In this document: positions 1 to 7,763 of the stretch, in pieces | How the letters are laid out: each line of letters begins with the position of its first letter | Position numbering within the stretch: the stretch's first letter is position 1 | Assembly (NCBI GenBank): GCA_020628475.1 | Contig: JAHDFB010000028.1 | Location: 1-35,558, forward strand | DNA from: Saprospiraceae bacterium | Lineage (GTDB): Bacteria; Bacteroidota; Bacteroidia; Chitinophagales; Saprospiraceae | Direction of reading: 5' to 3' | Length of the DNA stretch: 35,558 nt | Position numbers and translations under genes: made by a program | The notes under the pieces: model-generated | Told to the model about the DNA's origin: nothing | What the model saw: the letters and a program-made list of their open reading frames with translations, nothing else | Database searches by the model: none

Positions 1-1
1 A

Positions 2-886
2 AAATTTTTCAAAGCAGATCTACTGCAGCCCAATTCTTATAAAGAAGCAATGGAACATTGTGAATTAGTGTTTCATACGGCTTCTCCTTTTACTACAGAT
101 GTCAAAGATCCTCAAAAAGAATTGATCGATCCTGCAGTTCAAGGTACAGCGAATGTTCTGGAATCAGTCAATCAAGTAGAATCTGTAAAACGTGTCGTGG
201 TTACGAGTAGCTGCGCCGCTATTTACACAGACGCTATCGACTCGGTCAATGCGCCAAACGGAGTACTGACCGAAGACATTTGGAACACTACGTCATCATT
301 GGAATACCAACCCTATTCTTACTCCAAAACATTGGCGGAGAAAAAAGCATGGGAAATGGCCGGGAATCAAGATAGATGGGATTTAGTCACCATCAATCCT
401 TGCCTTGTTCTAGGCCCAGCATTAAATGCCAACAATACAACATCAGAAAGTGTCAATATTTTAAAAATGCTCGGCGGTGGAGATATGAAGATGGGCGCTC
501 CAAGAATGGGTGTTGGTATCGTTGATGTGCGGGATGTGGCAGAAGCACATTTCCGTGCAGGCTATACCCCCGAAGCCAAAGGTCGATTCATTACAGCTGC
601 GCACAATACAAATTTTCTTGAAATGGGTATGAGCTTACTTCCCAAATACGGCGATCAGTATCCCCTACCGAAAAAGCCACTTCCCAAATGGCTATTGATG
701 CTTGTAGGACCAATGACCAACAAGTTGTTTACACGAAAATTCATACGCAACAATGTAAATGTGCCTTGGAATGCGGATAACTCCAAGATTAAAAAAGAAT
801 TGAACATGAATTTCCGACCAATGAAGGAAACCATGGAAGATGCTTTTCAAGTACTCATTGATAATGGAATACTAAAAGCAAAATAA
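2..886 (+). CDS. NAD-dependent epimerase/dihydroflavonol-reductase family protein (5' truncated)
   Basis: This is an extended short-chain dehydrogenase/reductase of the dihydroflavonol-4-reductase/aldehyde reductase type, probably a cytosolic NAD(P)H-dependent carbonyl reductase. The frame is open from base 2 through the first ATG at 50, and the residues before that ATG (KFFKADLLQPNSYKEA) match the usual Rossmann-region sequence just before the HTASP motif. The real start, including the GxxGxxG dinucleotide site, therefore lies upstream of the window. Visible family marks are VFHTASPF, the VVTSSCAAIY strand carrying the active-site Ser, and YSYSKTLAEK, which holds the catalytic YxxxK pair. 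The substrate cannot be told from sequence. A hairpin terminator follows the stop codon. Family assignment is confident; the exact reaction is not. Confidence 0.88.
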   Translation, partial: KFFKADLLQPNSYKEAMEHCELVFHTASPFTTDVKDPQKELIDPAVQGTANVLESVNQVESVKRVVVTSSCAAIYTDAIDSVNAPNGVLTEDIWNTTSSLEYQPYSYSKTLAEKKAWEMAGNQDRWDLVTINPCLVLGPALNANNTTSESVNILKMLGGGDMKMGAPRMGVGIVDVRDVAEAHFRAGYTPEAKGRFITAAHNTNFLEMGMSLLPKYGDQYPLPKKPLPKWLLMLVGPMTNKLFTRKFIRNNVNVPWNADNSKIKKELNMNFRPMKETMEDAFQVLIDNGILKAK

Positions 887-894
887 TTCGTACG

Positions 895-928
895 GCGTTC
901 CAATGTATCAATGCATTGGGACGCTTTT
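895..928 (+). terminator. Rho-independent terminator after the reductase gene
   Basis: An 11-bp inverted repeat (895-905 with 914-924, one G-T wobble) has an 8-nt loop and is followed directly by TTTT at 925-928. It begins 8 nt after the stop codon at 886. It lies between convergent genes and ends 4 nt before the stop of the minus-strand HD gene. The T tract is only on the plus side, so it probably serves mainly the plus-strand gene. Confidence 0.75.
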
Positions 929-932
929 AGCA

Positions 933-1556
933 TCACAACAAATCAAGTTCACGTCTCAAATTATCACGTGCCTGTGATTCATGATGCCTTCGAAAATACG
1001 CTGTCAAATAAATGGATTCTTTATCCAAAAAATGATGTAACACCGCCTTACGTCCACGTTTATACAAGAAATTCGGATACATAGAATACTCCTGTCGAAT
1101 CTGATCACAATACGAGGCATATGCTTCCCATTTCCTGCTCAAAACCTCTAGATCAAAATCTAGTAAATAAGCATCATCCATCGCTTGATTCGGATCACAA
1201 TCATGAGTCTTTGTCAATAATATTTGCCGATAACAATCTCGTATAATTGCTTCTGACACACCTGCCGCACGCATCCGTTTTTCCATCCATTCGGCACTTT
1301 TTAGCTCATTATTCTGCTTGGTAGCATTATAGACAATATCATGATAAAATATGGACAAACAAAGCGTCTCGACTTGATCTATTTGCGCTCGATGTGCCTC
1401 AAAAGATTGGAACATGCTACAAAGATGCGCTATGTTGTGATAATACCGGCTTTTCTCGGTATATTGTTGTTCAATTTCTTCCCAACACCTGGCAGACACT
1501 TCCGTGGATAATTGCAAGGATTGAGCTACTGTTTTCCAAGTCTGTTCTACATCCAT
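933..1556 (-). CDS. Predicted metal-dependent HD superfamily phosphohydrolase
   Basis: The 207-residue protein has the layout of the COG4339 predicted metal-dependent HD hydrolases. Likely metal ligands are H40 and H44 in YYHNIAHL, H72-D73 in FYHDIVY, and an acidic residue in the DDAYLLDFDLEVL stretch (D133 or D135). The length is normal for this family, and no signal peptide or membrane segment is seen, so it should be cytosolic. HD proteins of this kind hydrolyse phosphoesters, often of nucleotides, but the substrate here is unknown. It is a single gene, convergent with the upstream reductase, and reads away from the palindromic repeat at 1629-1664. Domain assignment is firm; function beyond that is open. 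Confidence 0.82.
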   Translation of the reverse strand: MDVEQTWKTVAQSLQLSTEVSARCWEEIEQQYTEKSRYYHNIAHLCSMFQSFEAHRAQIDQVETLCLSIFYHDIVYNATKQNNELKSAEWMEKRMRAAGVSEAIIRDCYRQILLTKTHDCDPNQAMDDAYLLDFDLEVLSRKWEAYASYCDQIRQEYSMYPNFLYKRGRKAVLHHFLDKESIYLTAYFRRHHESQARDNLRRELDLL

Positions 1557-1611
1557 TTTATACTATTTTGGCCGTCGCGCCATCCCCTTCTCAGGGAATG
1601 TCGCCCCTATG

Positions 1612-1686
1612 TTCCGTAGCTCACGATACCGTTCGGCCCGAACGGGCTCCCGATTTCATCGGGACTACTGCACAGCGGTGACGGAA
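1612..1686. repeat. Small palindromic intergenic repeat (two hairpins)
   Basis: Two short perfect palindromes lie side by side in a noncoding gap. CCGTTCG and CGAACGG (1629-1645) have a 3-nt spacer, and TCCCGAT and ATCGGGA (1648-1664) also have a 3-nt spacer. TTCCGT at 1612-1617 is the complement of ACGGAA at 1681-1686 and could close an outer stem. The stretch is clearly richer in GC than its flanks. This layout is typical of dispersed REP-like elements in Bacteroidota, but copy number in the genome cannot be seen here. An open frame crossing it (1394-1681) has no protein-like features. Confidence 0.5.
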
Positions 1687-1812
1687 TGAAAAAAATCCTG
1701 CCCACCAACAGATCACTAAAGCTCCACAACCTAGTAAAGGTAATCAAATAAGTACGGCATTATTCAAAAAAGAGTATATCTTTATTTTACAAGATAGTAT
1801 CGTAAACTATGA

Positions 1813-2211
1813 ATGTCTAAAACAAAACATATGAACTGTCCGCGTTGTCAAAACGAGCTAAAAACCATCGAAGTAAAAGAAGTCAATACGACTATAGAAT
1901 TGGATCAATGCGAGCAATGTGGCGGCACTTGGTTTGACCCTGGCGAAATAGCGCCTTTTCAAAAAATAATAGAACCGGTACTTTGGGAAGTTAGAGATAT
2001 TCCTTCCAAGCAAGAACAATTTAAAAATCTCTATTGTCCTCGATGCGGCTCAGAGAAAGCCATGGAAAAGATACCACATCCCAGAGATTCGAATGTAATC
2101 ATGGATCAATGTTTCGACTGCGGCGGTATTTGGTTAGATCATGGAGAAATGACGGCTATTCAAAAAGAAAATTGGTTCTTAGTTCTACGTTCTCTATTCC
2201 GATCACGTTAA
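1813..2211 (+). CDS. Tandem zinc-ribbon protein (zf-TFIIB type)
   Basis: This 132-residue protein consists of two copies of a four-cysteine zinc ribbon. The first uses C9-x2-C12 and C33-x2-C36 and ends in CGGTWFDPGE; the second uses C75-x2-C78 and C100-x2-C103 and ends in CGGIWLDHGE. The CGGxWxDxGE signature is that of the zf-TFIIB/COG3809 family. Members are small and probably bind nucleic acid or protein, but their role is not established. Both zinc sites look complete. The start at 1813 gives a 6-residue lead before the first ribbon; a second ATG at 1831 sits just before the first Cys pair and is also possible. It is followed 22 bp later by the TPR membrane protein, probably in the same transcript. 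Confidence 0.83.
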   Translation: MSKTKHMNCPRCQNELKTIEVKEVNTTIELDQCEQCGGTWFDPGEIAPFQKIIEPVLWEVRDIPSKQEQFKNLYCPRCGSEKAMEKIPHPRDSNVIMDQCFDCGGIWLDHGEMTAIQKENWFLVLRSLFRSR

Positions 2212-2233
2212 CCATCTGCAAGAAAACAAGTCC

Positions 2234-2959
2234 ATGTTTAGATTATACCCGATCATTCTTATCATACAAATCTTTTGTTTCTACCACATTTTGAAACATT
2301 CTAAAGATTATAAATGGATATTCATTGTCGCCTTCTTCCCTTTGATCGGAGCGATCATTTATGCTTATATCTATCTCTTAAGAAAAGATAAACTCAAGGA
2401 CCTACAAACGAATTTAGAGGACCATTTCCAACCAAATGCTAAGATTCAACGACTCAAAAAAGCAGTCCAATTTTCCGATACAATTAATAATCGCATGGCC
2501 TTAGCGAATGCCTACTTAGAATCAAATCAGTTGACTCAGGCCATACACCATTATCGTCGATGTCAAGATAAAATAGGTATGGGTGACGTGGAAGTCAATA
2601 AAAAGTTGATGCAAGCATATTATCTCCAGGAAAATTATTCTCTAGTTGTTCGAACGGCAGAAGAAATCGAATCAGATCCATATTTCAACAAATCCAAAGA
2701 AAAAGTGCTCTATGCGCATAGTTTGGCCCTGACGGGAAATCCAGATAAGGCAGATCATGTATTTCAGAGCATGAATCATCGATTTTCAAATTACTATCAT
2801 CGAATCGAATACTACAAATTCTTGGAGGGCCATCAACGCATGGAAGAAGCCAGACAGCTACTGGATCAACTCATGGATGAAATTGCCCAAATGGACCGAA
2901 AAGAGCTACAACTATATCGAAGAGAAATCGTCGAAATCAGAGATTCTGCAAAAAATTAA
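2234..2959 (+). CDS. Membrane-anchored TPR-like protein
   Basis: The 241-residue protein starts with two hydrophobic segments (about residues 5-22 and 28-48) joined by a short charged turn and ending in LLRKDK. This resembles the small two-helix PLDc_N-like hairpin often found at protein N termini. Residues from about 70 to 230 are helical, with repeating TPR-like features such as NRMALANAYLESNQLTQAI and a further NPDKADHVFQ unit. This suggests an inner-membrane anchor with a cytosolic TPR domain that binds a partner protein. No catalytic motif is visible. It lies 22 bp after the zinc-ribbon gene and 68 bp before the sigma factor gene on the same strand. The partner is unknown. Confidence 0.7.
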   Translation: MFRLYPIILIIQIFCFYHILKHSKDYKWIFIVAFFPLIGAIIYAYIYLLRKDKLKDLQTNLEDHFQPNAKIQRLKKAVQFSDTINNRMALANAYLESNQLTQAIHHYRRCQDKIGMGDVEVNKKLMQAYYLQENYSLVVRTAEEIESDPYFNKSKEKVLYAHSLALTGNPDKADHVFQSMNHRFSNYYHRIEYYKFLEGHQRMEEARQLLDQLMDEIAQMDRKELQLYRREIVEIRDSAKN

Positions 2960-3027
2960 AAAAAATCATTTCGGTCTTGTAACCATTTCAAAATATAGCT
3001 GTCTCCCTTTCTGAAAGCAACGAGTAA

Positions 3028-3579
3028 ATGGACCAACTGACAGACGAAGAATTATTAATACAATACCAAAAAGGCAACAAACAAGCCTGTGGTATGCTAT
3101 ATAATAGATACAAGCGCATTTTGTTAGCCTACTTTTATAACAATACACAGTCCCATTCGACCAGCCAAGATCTATTACAAATAACCTTTGAAAAACTAAT
3201 AAAATATTCCAATCGAAGCCAGAAAATCGAAAGATTCAAGCCTTGGATATTTACTATAGCCAGGAATGTATTTATTGATGCCTTTAAATCGAAAAACAAA
3301 CGACAGGAAAACAGTTTGGAGCATTGGGATGATCAGAAGATTTCGGTTAAAAATCATCAATCGCAATCCTTAAAATCAGATAAACATGCGCTCTTAGCAC
3401 AGGCCATGAAAAAACTAAGTCCCGAAAAACGAGAACTCATATCTATGGTAAAACTAAATGGTATGCGTTATCAGGAGGCTGCATTGGTGTTGGAAACAAC
3501 CGAATCGAATATCAAAGTAAAGGTTTTCCGAATCATGCAAGAACTGAAATCCATTATTCATCAAATCAATCATGTATAA
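3028..3579 (+). CDS. ECF RNA polymerase sigma factor (sigma-70 family)
   Basis: This 183-residue protein has the two-domain layout of extracytoplasmic-function sigma factors. Region 2 runs from about residue 20 to 95 and includes the LYNRYKRILLAYF helix, the SQDLLQITFEKL core-binding segment and the PWIFTIARNVFID -10 recognition helix. Region 4 (about 125-178) starts at KKLSPEKRELI and contains the helix-turn-helix RYQEAALVLETTESNIKVKVFR. There is no region 1.1 or 3. The next gene begins 2 bp after the stop codon and encodes an anti-sigma-like membrane protein, so the pair probably responds to an envelope signal. The likely targets include the two secreted DUF4097-like genes downstream, but this is inference. 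Confidence 0.93.
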   Translation: MDQLTDEELLIQYQKGNKQACGMLYNRYKRILLAYFYNNTQSHSTSQDLLQITFEKLIKYSNRSQKIERFKPWIFTIARNVFIDAFKSKNKRQENSLEHWDDQKISVKNHQSQSLKSDKHALLAQAMKKLSPEKRELISMVKLNGMRYQEAALVLETTESNIKVKVFRIMQELKSIIHQINHV

Positions 3580-3581
3580 AG

Positions 3582-4286
3582 ATGAACAAGAAATTATTAT
3601 TAGAAAAATACCGCGCCAATCTGTGTACAGCAGAAGAATTAACACAGATTGAATCGTACATCGCTTCCGGAGAAATACAAATGGATGAACTATACGATCA
3701 CCAAGAATTAGATGCCTTTCTATCGGATAGTATCGAACCAGATAAAGCGGTGGACGATCAGATCGTTGCTTCGATTCAGCAAGGAAGGCCTTTGCCTTGG
3801 AAATGGATCGGTCTGGGTATTGGCTGTTTACTACTTGGTGCGATTATCATGAATATATATTTAACCAATAGAACGGAGTCCATCGATCAATCAACTCCTG
3901 CTCCATCTTTGCACTTCGCCAATGAGTTACAGCAGAGTTCCAACTCCAATGAAAAAATTAGACTTGTTTCCTCGGAGATCCCAAACATCGAATCGGATGC
4001 TAAAATAATTAATGCACTATTATATAGCTTAAACCATGACAAAAGTACCAACGTACGCTTAGCCTGTGTTCAAACCTTATCAGAATATGGGCACTTGGAA
4101 AATGTAAGAACAGGACTCATCAACGCCATCGTTAATCAAACATCAGCTATGGTACTCAATAATATTGCGGAAGCATTGAATAGCAATGGTACAGAACTGA
4201 GCAAGGATGAATTCGAAAATCGAATTAACAAGAATCTTCCTAAACCCATCATGAAATCCATTGAAGATCACTTTATAAAAATATAA
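3582..4286 (+). CDS. Anti-sigma-like one-span membrane protein with HEAT-like outer domain
   Basis: The 234-residue protein has a cytosolic N terminus (1-72), one transmembrane helix (about 75-94, WIGLGIGCLLLGAIIM) and a periplasmic C-terminal part. Its first residues (LLEKYRANLCTAEELTQIE) resemble the N-terminal helix of FecR-type anti-sigma factors (DUF4880 style). Residues about 140-200 (SLNHDKSTNVRLACVQTL, then NVRTGLINAIV) look like one or two HEAT/Armadillo repeats. Position 2 bp after an ECF sigma gene supports an anti-sigma role: holding the sigma factor at the membrane and releasing it on an outer signal. The HEAT-like domain would be an unusual sensor. The anti-sigma call rests on layout and context, not on a clear family match. 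Confidence 0.72.
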   Translation: MNKKLLLEKYRANLCTAEELTQIESYIASGEIQMDELYDHQELDAFLSDSIEPDKAVDDQIVASIQQGRPLPWKWIGLGIGCLLLGAIIMNIYLTNRTESIDQSTPAPSLHFANELQQSSNSNEKIRLVSSEIPNIESDAKIINALLYSLNHDKSTNVRLACVQTLSEYGHLENVRTGLINAIVNQTSAMVLNNIAEALNSNGTELSKDEFENRINKNLPKPIMKSIEDHFIKI

Positions 4287-4383
4287 TTGACGTTCTGGCT
4301 CAACAGAATAACATTACAAACCAGTAGGCTTAATCATTGAGCGGGTTGATCACTATTGGCAAACAAATAAATAAGAATAAACA

Positions 4384-5244
4384 ATGAAATTATTAATAAA
4401 CATATGCCTACTAACTTGTCTGCTTTGGCAGCATGCAAATGGCCAACATCAAATCACAAAAGAATATCCTAAAGATCAATTTGACTATCTCATTCTCTCC
4501 AATTTTAATGGAAACATGGACATTGAAGAAAGTACCGGATCGACCCTAGTAATTTCTATTGAAAACAAGGATAAAACATATCCTGAAGGCTTTTCATTAG
4601 AACTTGTAGAGCGAGATAATTATCTTGCTGTATTCTTGAAAACCCCTTGTACCAAACCAAATGATCAAATACAATTTGACATCAACAGACCTTTCAATCT
4701 GTATTCGATCCAAGATGAGCAAAGCTATGAATGTCACTTAGATATGGATCCATTCGAAGATTTTCCCGAACTAGTATTCAAGGTTTCATTACCTGCATCG
4801 GTACACTTGGTTGCCTCTCTAGTCAATGGTGATATCTCTGTTGAAAACTCTAAAAGCAATCTTCATATAAATAATGTGATGGGAAATATCGCGATGAAAA
4901 ATGTTCAGCACGTAAAAGAAGCAAAAACGGTCAATGGAAACGTAGACATTCAATTTCTTAAACAACCGACCAATGACGTGGACATCACAACCGTAAATGG
5001 AGACATTGACATTCACTTAGTCAAAGATGCCAGTTTTGAGGCCAGATTCAAAAGTTTTCAAGGTGATTTATTCACAGATTTTGAATCCAGCATCATCCAA
5101 GAAAAACCACTTCAAACGATTGCTGATCATGACCAATCATTGCATGTAAAAATAAAAGAATATACCCTTGTAAAAATTGGAGAGGGAGGTTACAAACTCA
5201 CCATGGAGACAATCAATGGAAACGCTTATCTAAAAACAATTTAA
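4384..5244 (+). CDS. Secreted DUF4097-like beta-repeat protein (first copy)
   Basis: The 286-residue protein has a signal peptide (about 1-20, ending ANGQ). The rest is rich in short beta strands of the form VNGDISVE, VNGNVDIQ and VNGDIDIH, the repeating G-N/D-I/V pattern seen in DUF4097/putative adhesin proteins that form a right-handed parallel beta structure. No lipobox or sorting domain is present, so it probably ends in the periplasm or is exported by an unknown route. A second protein of the same type begins 2 bp after its stop. Both follow a sigma/anti-sigma pair, as DUF4097 genes often do, which suggests a part in envelope sensing or stress. The molecular function is not known. Two cysteines (CTKP and YECH) could form a disulfide. 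Confidence 0.75.
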   Translation: MKLLINICLLTCLLWQHANGQHQITKEYPKDQFDYLILSNFNGNMDIEESTGSTLVISIENKDKTYPEGFSLELVERDNYLAVFLKTPCTKPNDQIQFDINRPFNLYSIQDEQSYECHLDMDPFEDFPELVFKVSLPASVHLVASLVNGDISVENSKSNLHINNVMGNIAMKNVQHVKEAKTVNGNVDIQFLKQPTNDVDITTVNGDIDIHLVKDASFEARFKSFQGDLFTDFESSIIQEKPLQTIADHDQSLHVKIKEYTLVKIGEGGYKLTMETINGNAYLKTI

Positions 5245-5246
5245 TT

Positions 5247-6059
5247 ATGAAACATACAATCATCCTATCCATACTTTGTTTTTTACTATCAAATTGGAAT
5301 TTGCAAGCACAAGAAGAATTAATCATTCCGTTTAGCAATACAGAACAAGCTAAATCTTTAGAAATCAACATCTTCAGTGCGAATATCATAATCGTTGGTT
5401 CCAATAGAAAAGACATTAAATTGACTTACGAAACGAAGAAGTTGGACGATCATCAAGAGGAGCGCGAAATTCCGGACAAAGCAAAAGGAATGAAACGAAT
5501 CGCTGCACACAATTTTAACTTCGAATTGAGCGAAAAAAACAATGCTGTCAAGATAAAAAGCGAAAATTTCAGTGACATCATGTATATGAAATTAGAAGTT
5601 CCAGAAAACATTGATATAGAAATCCGCAAAGAAATTGGCGAAAACATTGAAATTACGAATATCACAGGTAATCTCAACTTGGAATGCAATGTTGGAAGTA
5701 TTTTAGTCAAAGAACTAAATGGAACGGTATCAGCTAGTGCTTCTACTGGAGACATAGAAATCGAATTCGAACAGATTCCGGATCAACAAACAATGATTTT
5801 CAACTCAATTACTGGAACCATTGATCTTTTACTTCCAGCCAGTATACGAGCAGATTTGAAATTGCGCACAGAATGGGGAGAAGTCTTTAGTGATCATGAT
5901 GTAGCCATTAGTCCACAGAAACCAAGCTTGAAAAAATCCGATAAGCACGGCAGTATGAAAGTCGTCGGCCATGATTGGACCATCGGAACGATTAACGGCG
6001 GTGGATCTGTCAACCTAAGTTGTTATACCAAAATGGGCAGTATATTATTGCGGAAATAA
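5247..6059 (+). CDS. Secreted DUF4097-like beta-repeat protein (second copy)
   Basis: This 270-residue protein has a signal peptide (about 1-21, ending LQAQ) and a beta-strand-rich body with the same repeat style as its neighbour: ITGNLNLECNVGSILVKELNGTV, here split as ITGNLNLEC and VGSILVKELNGTV, then STGDIEIE and ITGTIDLLLP. It is a distant paralogue of the preceding gene, 2 bp away, so the two are surely co-transcribed and may form a complex. The N-terminal part has a charged segment (LDDHQEEREIPDKAKG) absent from the first copy. A strong hairpin terminator begins 5 bp after the stop codon, marking the end of the operon. The function is unknown; secretion and family are fairly clear. Confidence 0.75.
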   Translation: MKHTIILSILCFLLSNWNLQAQEELIIPFSNTEQAKSLEINIFSANIIIVGSNRKDIKLTYETKKLDDHQEEREIPDKAKGMKRIAAHNFNFELSEKNNAVKIKSENFSDIMYMKLEVPENIDIEIRKEIGENIEITNITGNLNLECNVGSILVKELNGTVSASASTGDIEIEFEQIPDQQTMIFNSITGTIDLLLPASIRADLKLRTEWGEVFSDHDVAISPQKPSLKKSDKHGSMKVVGHDWTIGTINGGGSVNLSCYTKMGSILLRK

Positions 6060-6063
6060 TAAA

Positions 6064-6098
6064 TAAAGGGACAAAGTACTACGATCTTTGTCCCTTTA
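6064..6098 (+). terminator. Strong hairpin terminator closing the sigma/DUF4097 operon
   Basis: A perfect 13-bp inverted repeat (6064-6076 with 6086-6098) has a 9-nt loop and starts 5 bp after the stop codon at 6059. The right arm is T-rich at its end. It lies wholly within the upstream in-frame extension of the next gene, which argues that this extension is not translated. Its right arm also holds the TTTG of a promoter-like pair for the next gene. Confidence 0.8.
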
Positions 6099-6117
6099 TG
6101 TGCTTTCCTTACTTTTG
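6087..6117 (+). promoter_or_regulatory. Bacteroidota-type promoter for the pseudouridine synthase gene
   Basis: TTTG at 6087-6090 and TACTTTTG at 6110-6117 are 19 nt apart, matching the Bacteroidota housekeeping consensus of TTTG/TTG at -33 and TAnnTTTG at -7. The TTTG lies in the right arm of the upstream terminator. The expected start of transcription falls at about 6122-6125, on or next to the GTG start codon at 6122, so the mRNA may have no or almost no leader. No experimental data support this. Confidence 0.6.
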
Positions 6118-6121
6118 TACC

Positions 6122-6850
6122 GTGGAAAATAAGGATCAATCTATAAGTCTTAATAAGTATATCAGCTCGACAGGAATATGTTCAAGAAGAGAAGCCGATA
6201 AATTTATTGATGCTGGTAAAGTCACCATTAATGGCAAGAAAGCTGTCTTAGGCAATCGAGTATTTCCTCGAGACATCGTAAAGCTTAATGGCAAACGCGT
6301 TGTCAATAAAACCAAGCCCATTTACATTGCCTTCAATAAACCTCCTGGCATTGTTTGTACGACCGACTTAAAAGAAGCGAAAAATATCATTTCCTTTATC
6401 AATCATAAAGAGCGATTATTTCCTATCGGTCGTTTAGATAAGGCTTCTCAAGGATTAATATTCTTGACCAATGACGGCGACATCGTCAATAAAATCTTGC
6501 GATCTGGCAATAAACATGAGAAGGAATATATCGTGCGTGTGGATCGAAAGATTAATAAGGCTTTCGCCCAAAAAATGGAAAATGGTATTCCTATTTTAGG
6601 CACAATTACAAAAAAATGTACCGTCGAAATAATTGGCCCAAAAAGCTTTAAAATCATATTGACACAAGGACTAAACCGTCAAATACGACGAATGTGCGAA
6701 TATCTCGGTTATGAAGTAAAAGCACTGAAAAGAACGCGAATCATGCATATTCATTTGGGAAAATTATCAACAGGCCGTTGGAGAAATTTGCAAGCCAAAG
6801 AAATCGCAGAAATCATGCGATTAACCAAACATTCCAAAAAGACGAATTAG
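6122..6850 (+). CDS. rRNA pseudouridine synthase, RluF/RsuA family
   Basis: The enzyme converts a uridine in rRNA to pseudouridine. An S4 RNA-binding domain comes first (LNKYISSTGICSRREADKFI then VTINGKKA), followed by the catalytic domain with GRLDKASQGLIFLTNDGD, which holds the active-site Asp of the RLD motif, and the late family motif LNRQIRRMCEYLGYEV. The 242-residue length and the sequence style fit RluF (23S rRNA U2604-type) best, with RsuA/RluB/RluE as relatives. The frame is open back to an ATG at 6020, but that extension would read through the end of the DUF4097 gene and its terminator; GTG at 6122 directly precedes the S4 domain and fits the promoter position. The gene overlaps the convergent ABC ATPase gene by 4 bp. 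Confidence 0.88.
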   Translation: MENKDQSISLNKYISSTGICSRREADKFIDAGKVTINGKKAVLGNRVFPRDIVKLNGKRVVNKTKPIYIAFNKPPGIVCTTDLKEAKNIISFINHKERLFPIGRLDKASQGLIFLTNDGDIVNKILRSGNKHEKEYIVRVDRKINKAFAQKMENGIPILGTITKKCTVEIIGPKSFKIILTQGLNRQIRRMCEYLGYEVKALKRTRIMHIHLGKLSTGRWRNLQAKEIAEIMRLTKHSKKTN

Positions 6851-7527
6851 TCAAGTTCCAAGAGTTCCTTATGATGACATCTGAATACGCGAGCCGGAAA
6901 TTTATCCAAAATGCGTTGATCATGGGTTGCCACTAAGATAGCAGCACTGTTCGCCAAGGCTACATCTCTTAATAAAAAAAGAATAGCATCACTTGTATCC
7001 GGATCTAGATTACCCGTTGGTTCGTCTGCAATGATCATTTGAGGCTTATTTAAAATGGCCCGTGCAATCGCTAAGCGCTGTTGCTCTCCCCCGGACAAGC
7101 TATAGACCAATTGTTTTTCTTTTTCCTCCAAACCAACAGCCATCAACACCTCTTCTATCCTATTTTGCATCTTGGACTTTTCTTTCCAACCGGTCACACT
7201 AAGCACATAAGCCAGATTTCGGGCGACAGACCATTCATGAAAAAGTTGAAAGTCTTGAAATATCATGCCCATTTTACGGCGCATCTGTGGAATTTCTTGA
7301 CGACTTAGATTACGGAGATCATGCCCCAACACCATGCCCTTTCCTTTTTTCAGGGCATTATCGGCATAGACCGTTTTTAAGAGACTACTTTTTCCACTAC
7401 CAGTTTCACCAATCAAATAACAAAATTCCGCTTTCGCCAATTGAAGGTGCACCGATTCAAGTACATCATACGCTCCATTACTAATGGTGGCATCACGAAA
7501 AGATAAAAGCAAATTTTGTTCAGACAT
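6847..7527 (-). CDS. ftsE: ABC transporter ATP-binding protein, FtsE-like
   Basis: This 226-residue ATPase has all ABC motifs: Walker A GETGSGKS (40-47), Q-loop in IFQDFQL (about 90), signature LSGGEQQR (144-151) and Walker B MIIADEPTGNLD (164-175) with a switch histidine in VATHD. The size and details (TGNLDPDTSDAI, FQDFQLF) match FtsE, which with the membrane protein FtsX controls peptidoglycan hydrolases at the division site. No ftsX gene adjoins it here; in many Bacteroidota the two genes are apart. Its 3' end overlaps the convergent pseudouridine synthase gene by 4 bp. A close relative such as a LolD/MacB-type ATPase is the alternative. Confidence 0.82.
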   Translation of the reverse strand: MSEQNLLLSFRDATISNGAYDVLESVHLQLAKAEFCYLIGETGSGKSSLLKTVYADNALKKGKGMVLGHDLRNLSRQEIPQMRRKMGMIFQDFQLFHEWSVARNLAYVLSVTGWKEKSKMQNRIEEVLMAVGLEEKEKQLVYSLSGGEQQRLAIARAILNKPQMIIADEPTGNLDPDTSDAILFLLRDVALANSAAILVATHDQRILDKFPARVFRCHHKELLELD

Positions 7528-7655
7528 ATAGACTTAATGATTAATAGCTGTTGTAAAAGTCTGCATATCCCTTCAATTAAATAGAACATTTTAAAATTTA
7601 ATTTATAATTATTCCAAACTCTCCCAGCTTTCACCATGATTATTAAATTAATACC

Positions 7656-7663
7656 TAATTTTG
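7656..7663 (+). promoter_or_regulatory. Possible -7 element (TAATTTTG) upstream of ccmE
   Basis: TAATTTTG matches the TAnnTTTG -7 consensus in the 236-bp gap between the divergent ftsE and ccmE genes. Transcription would start about 95 nt before the ccmE ATG. No clear TTG is seen at the right distance upstream, so this is a weak call. The rest of the gap is AT-rich with no other feature seen. Confidence 0.3.
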
Positions 7664-7763
7664 TTAATAGAATGATAGAATCACGATCTACTTGATCAAT
7701 TTCATTGCATATAATAAAACAGAATGTGGATTTCTATCGTTGAACTTGTATAAATTGTAACAG

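Noticed and set aside
1394-1681. A 95-codon plus-strand open frame crossing the start of the HD gene and the palindromic repeat
   Set aside because: It overlaps the N-terminal coding part of the HD gene and ends in the repeat; it has no recognisable protein features.
6020-6121. N-terminal extension of the pseudouridine synthase from an ATG at 6020
   Set aside because: It overlaps the end of the DUF4097 gene, passes through the terminator hairpin and promoter, and adds nothing like an S4 domain.
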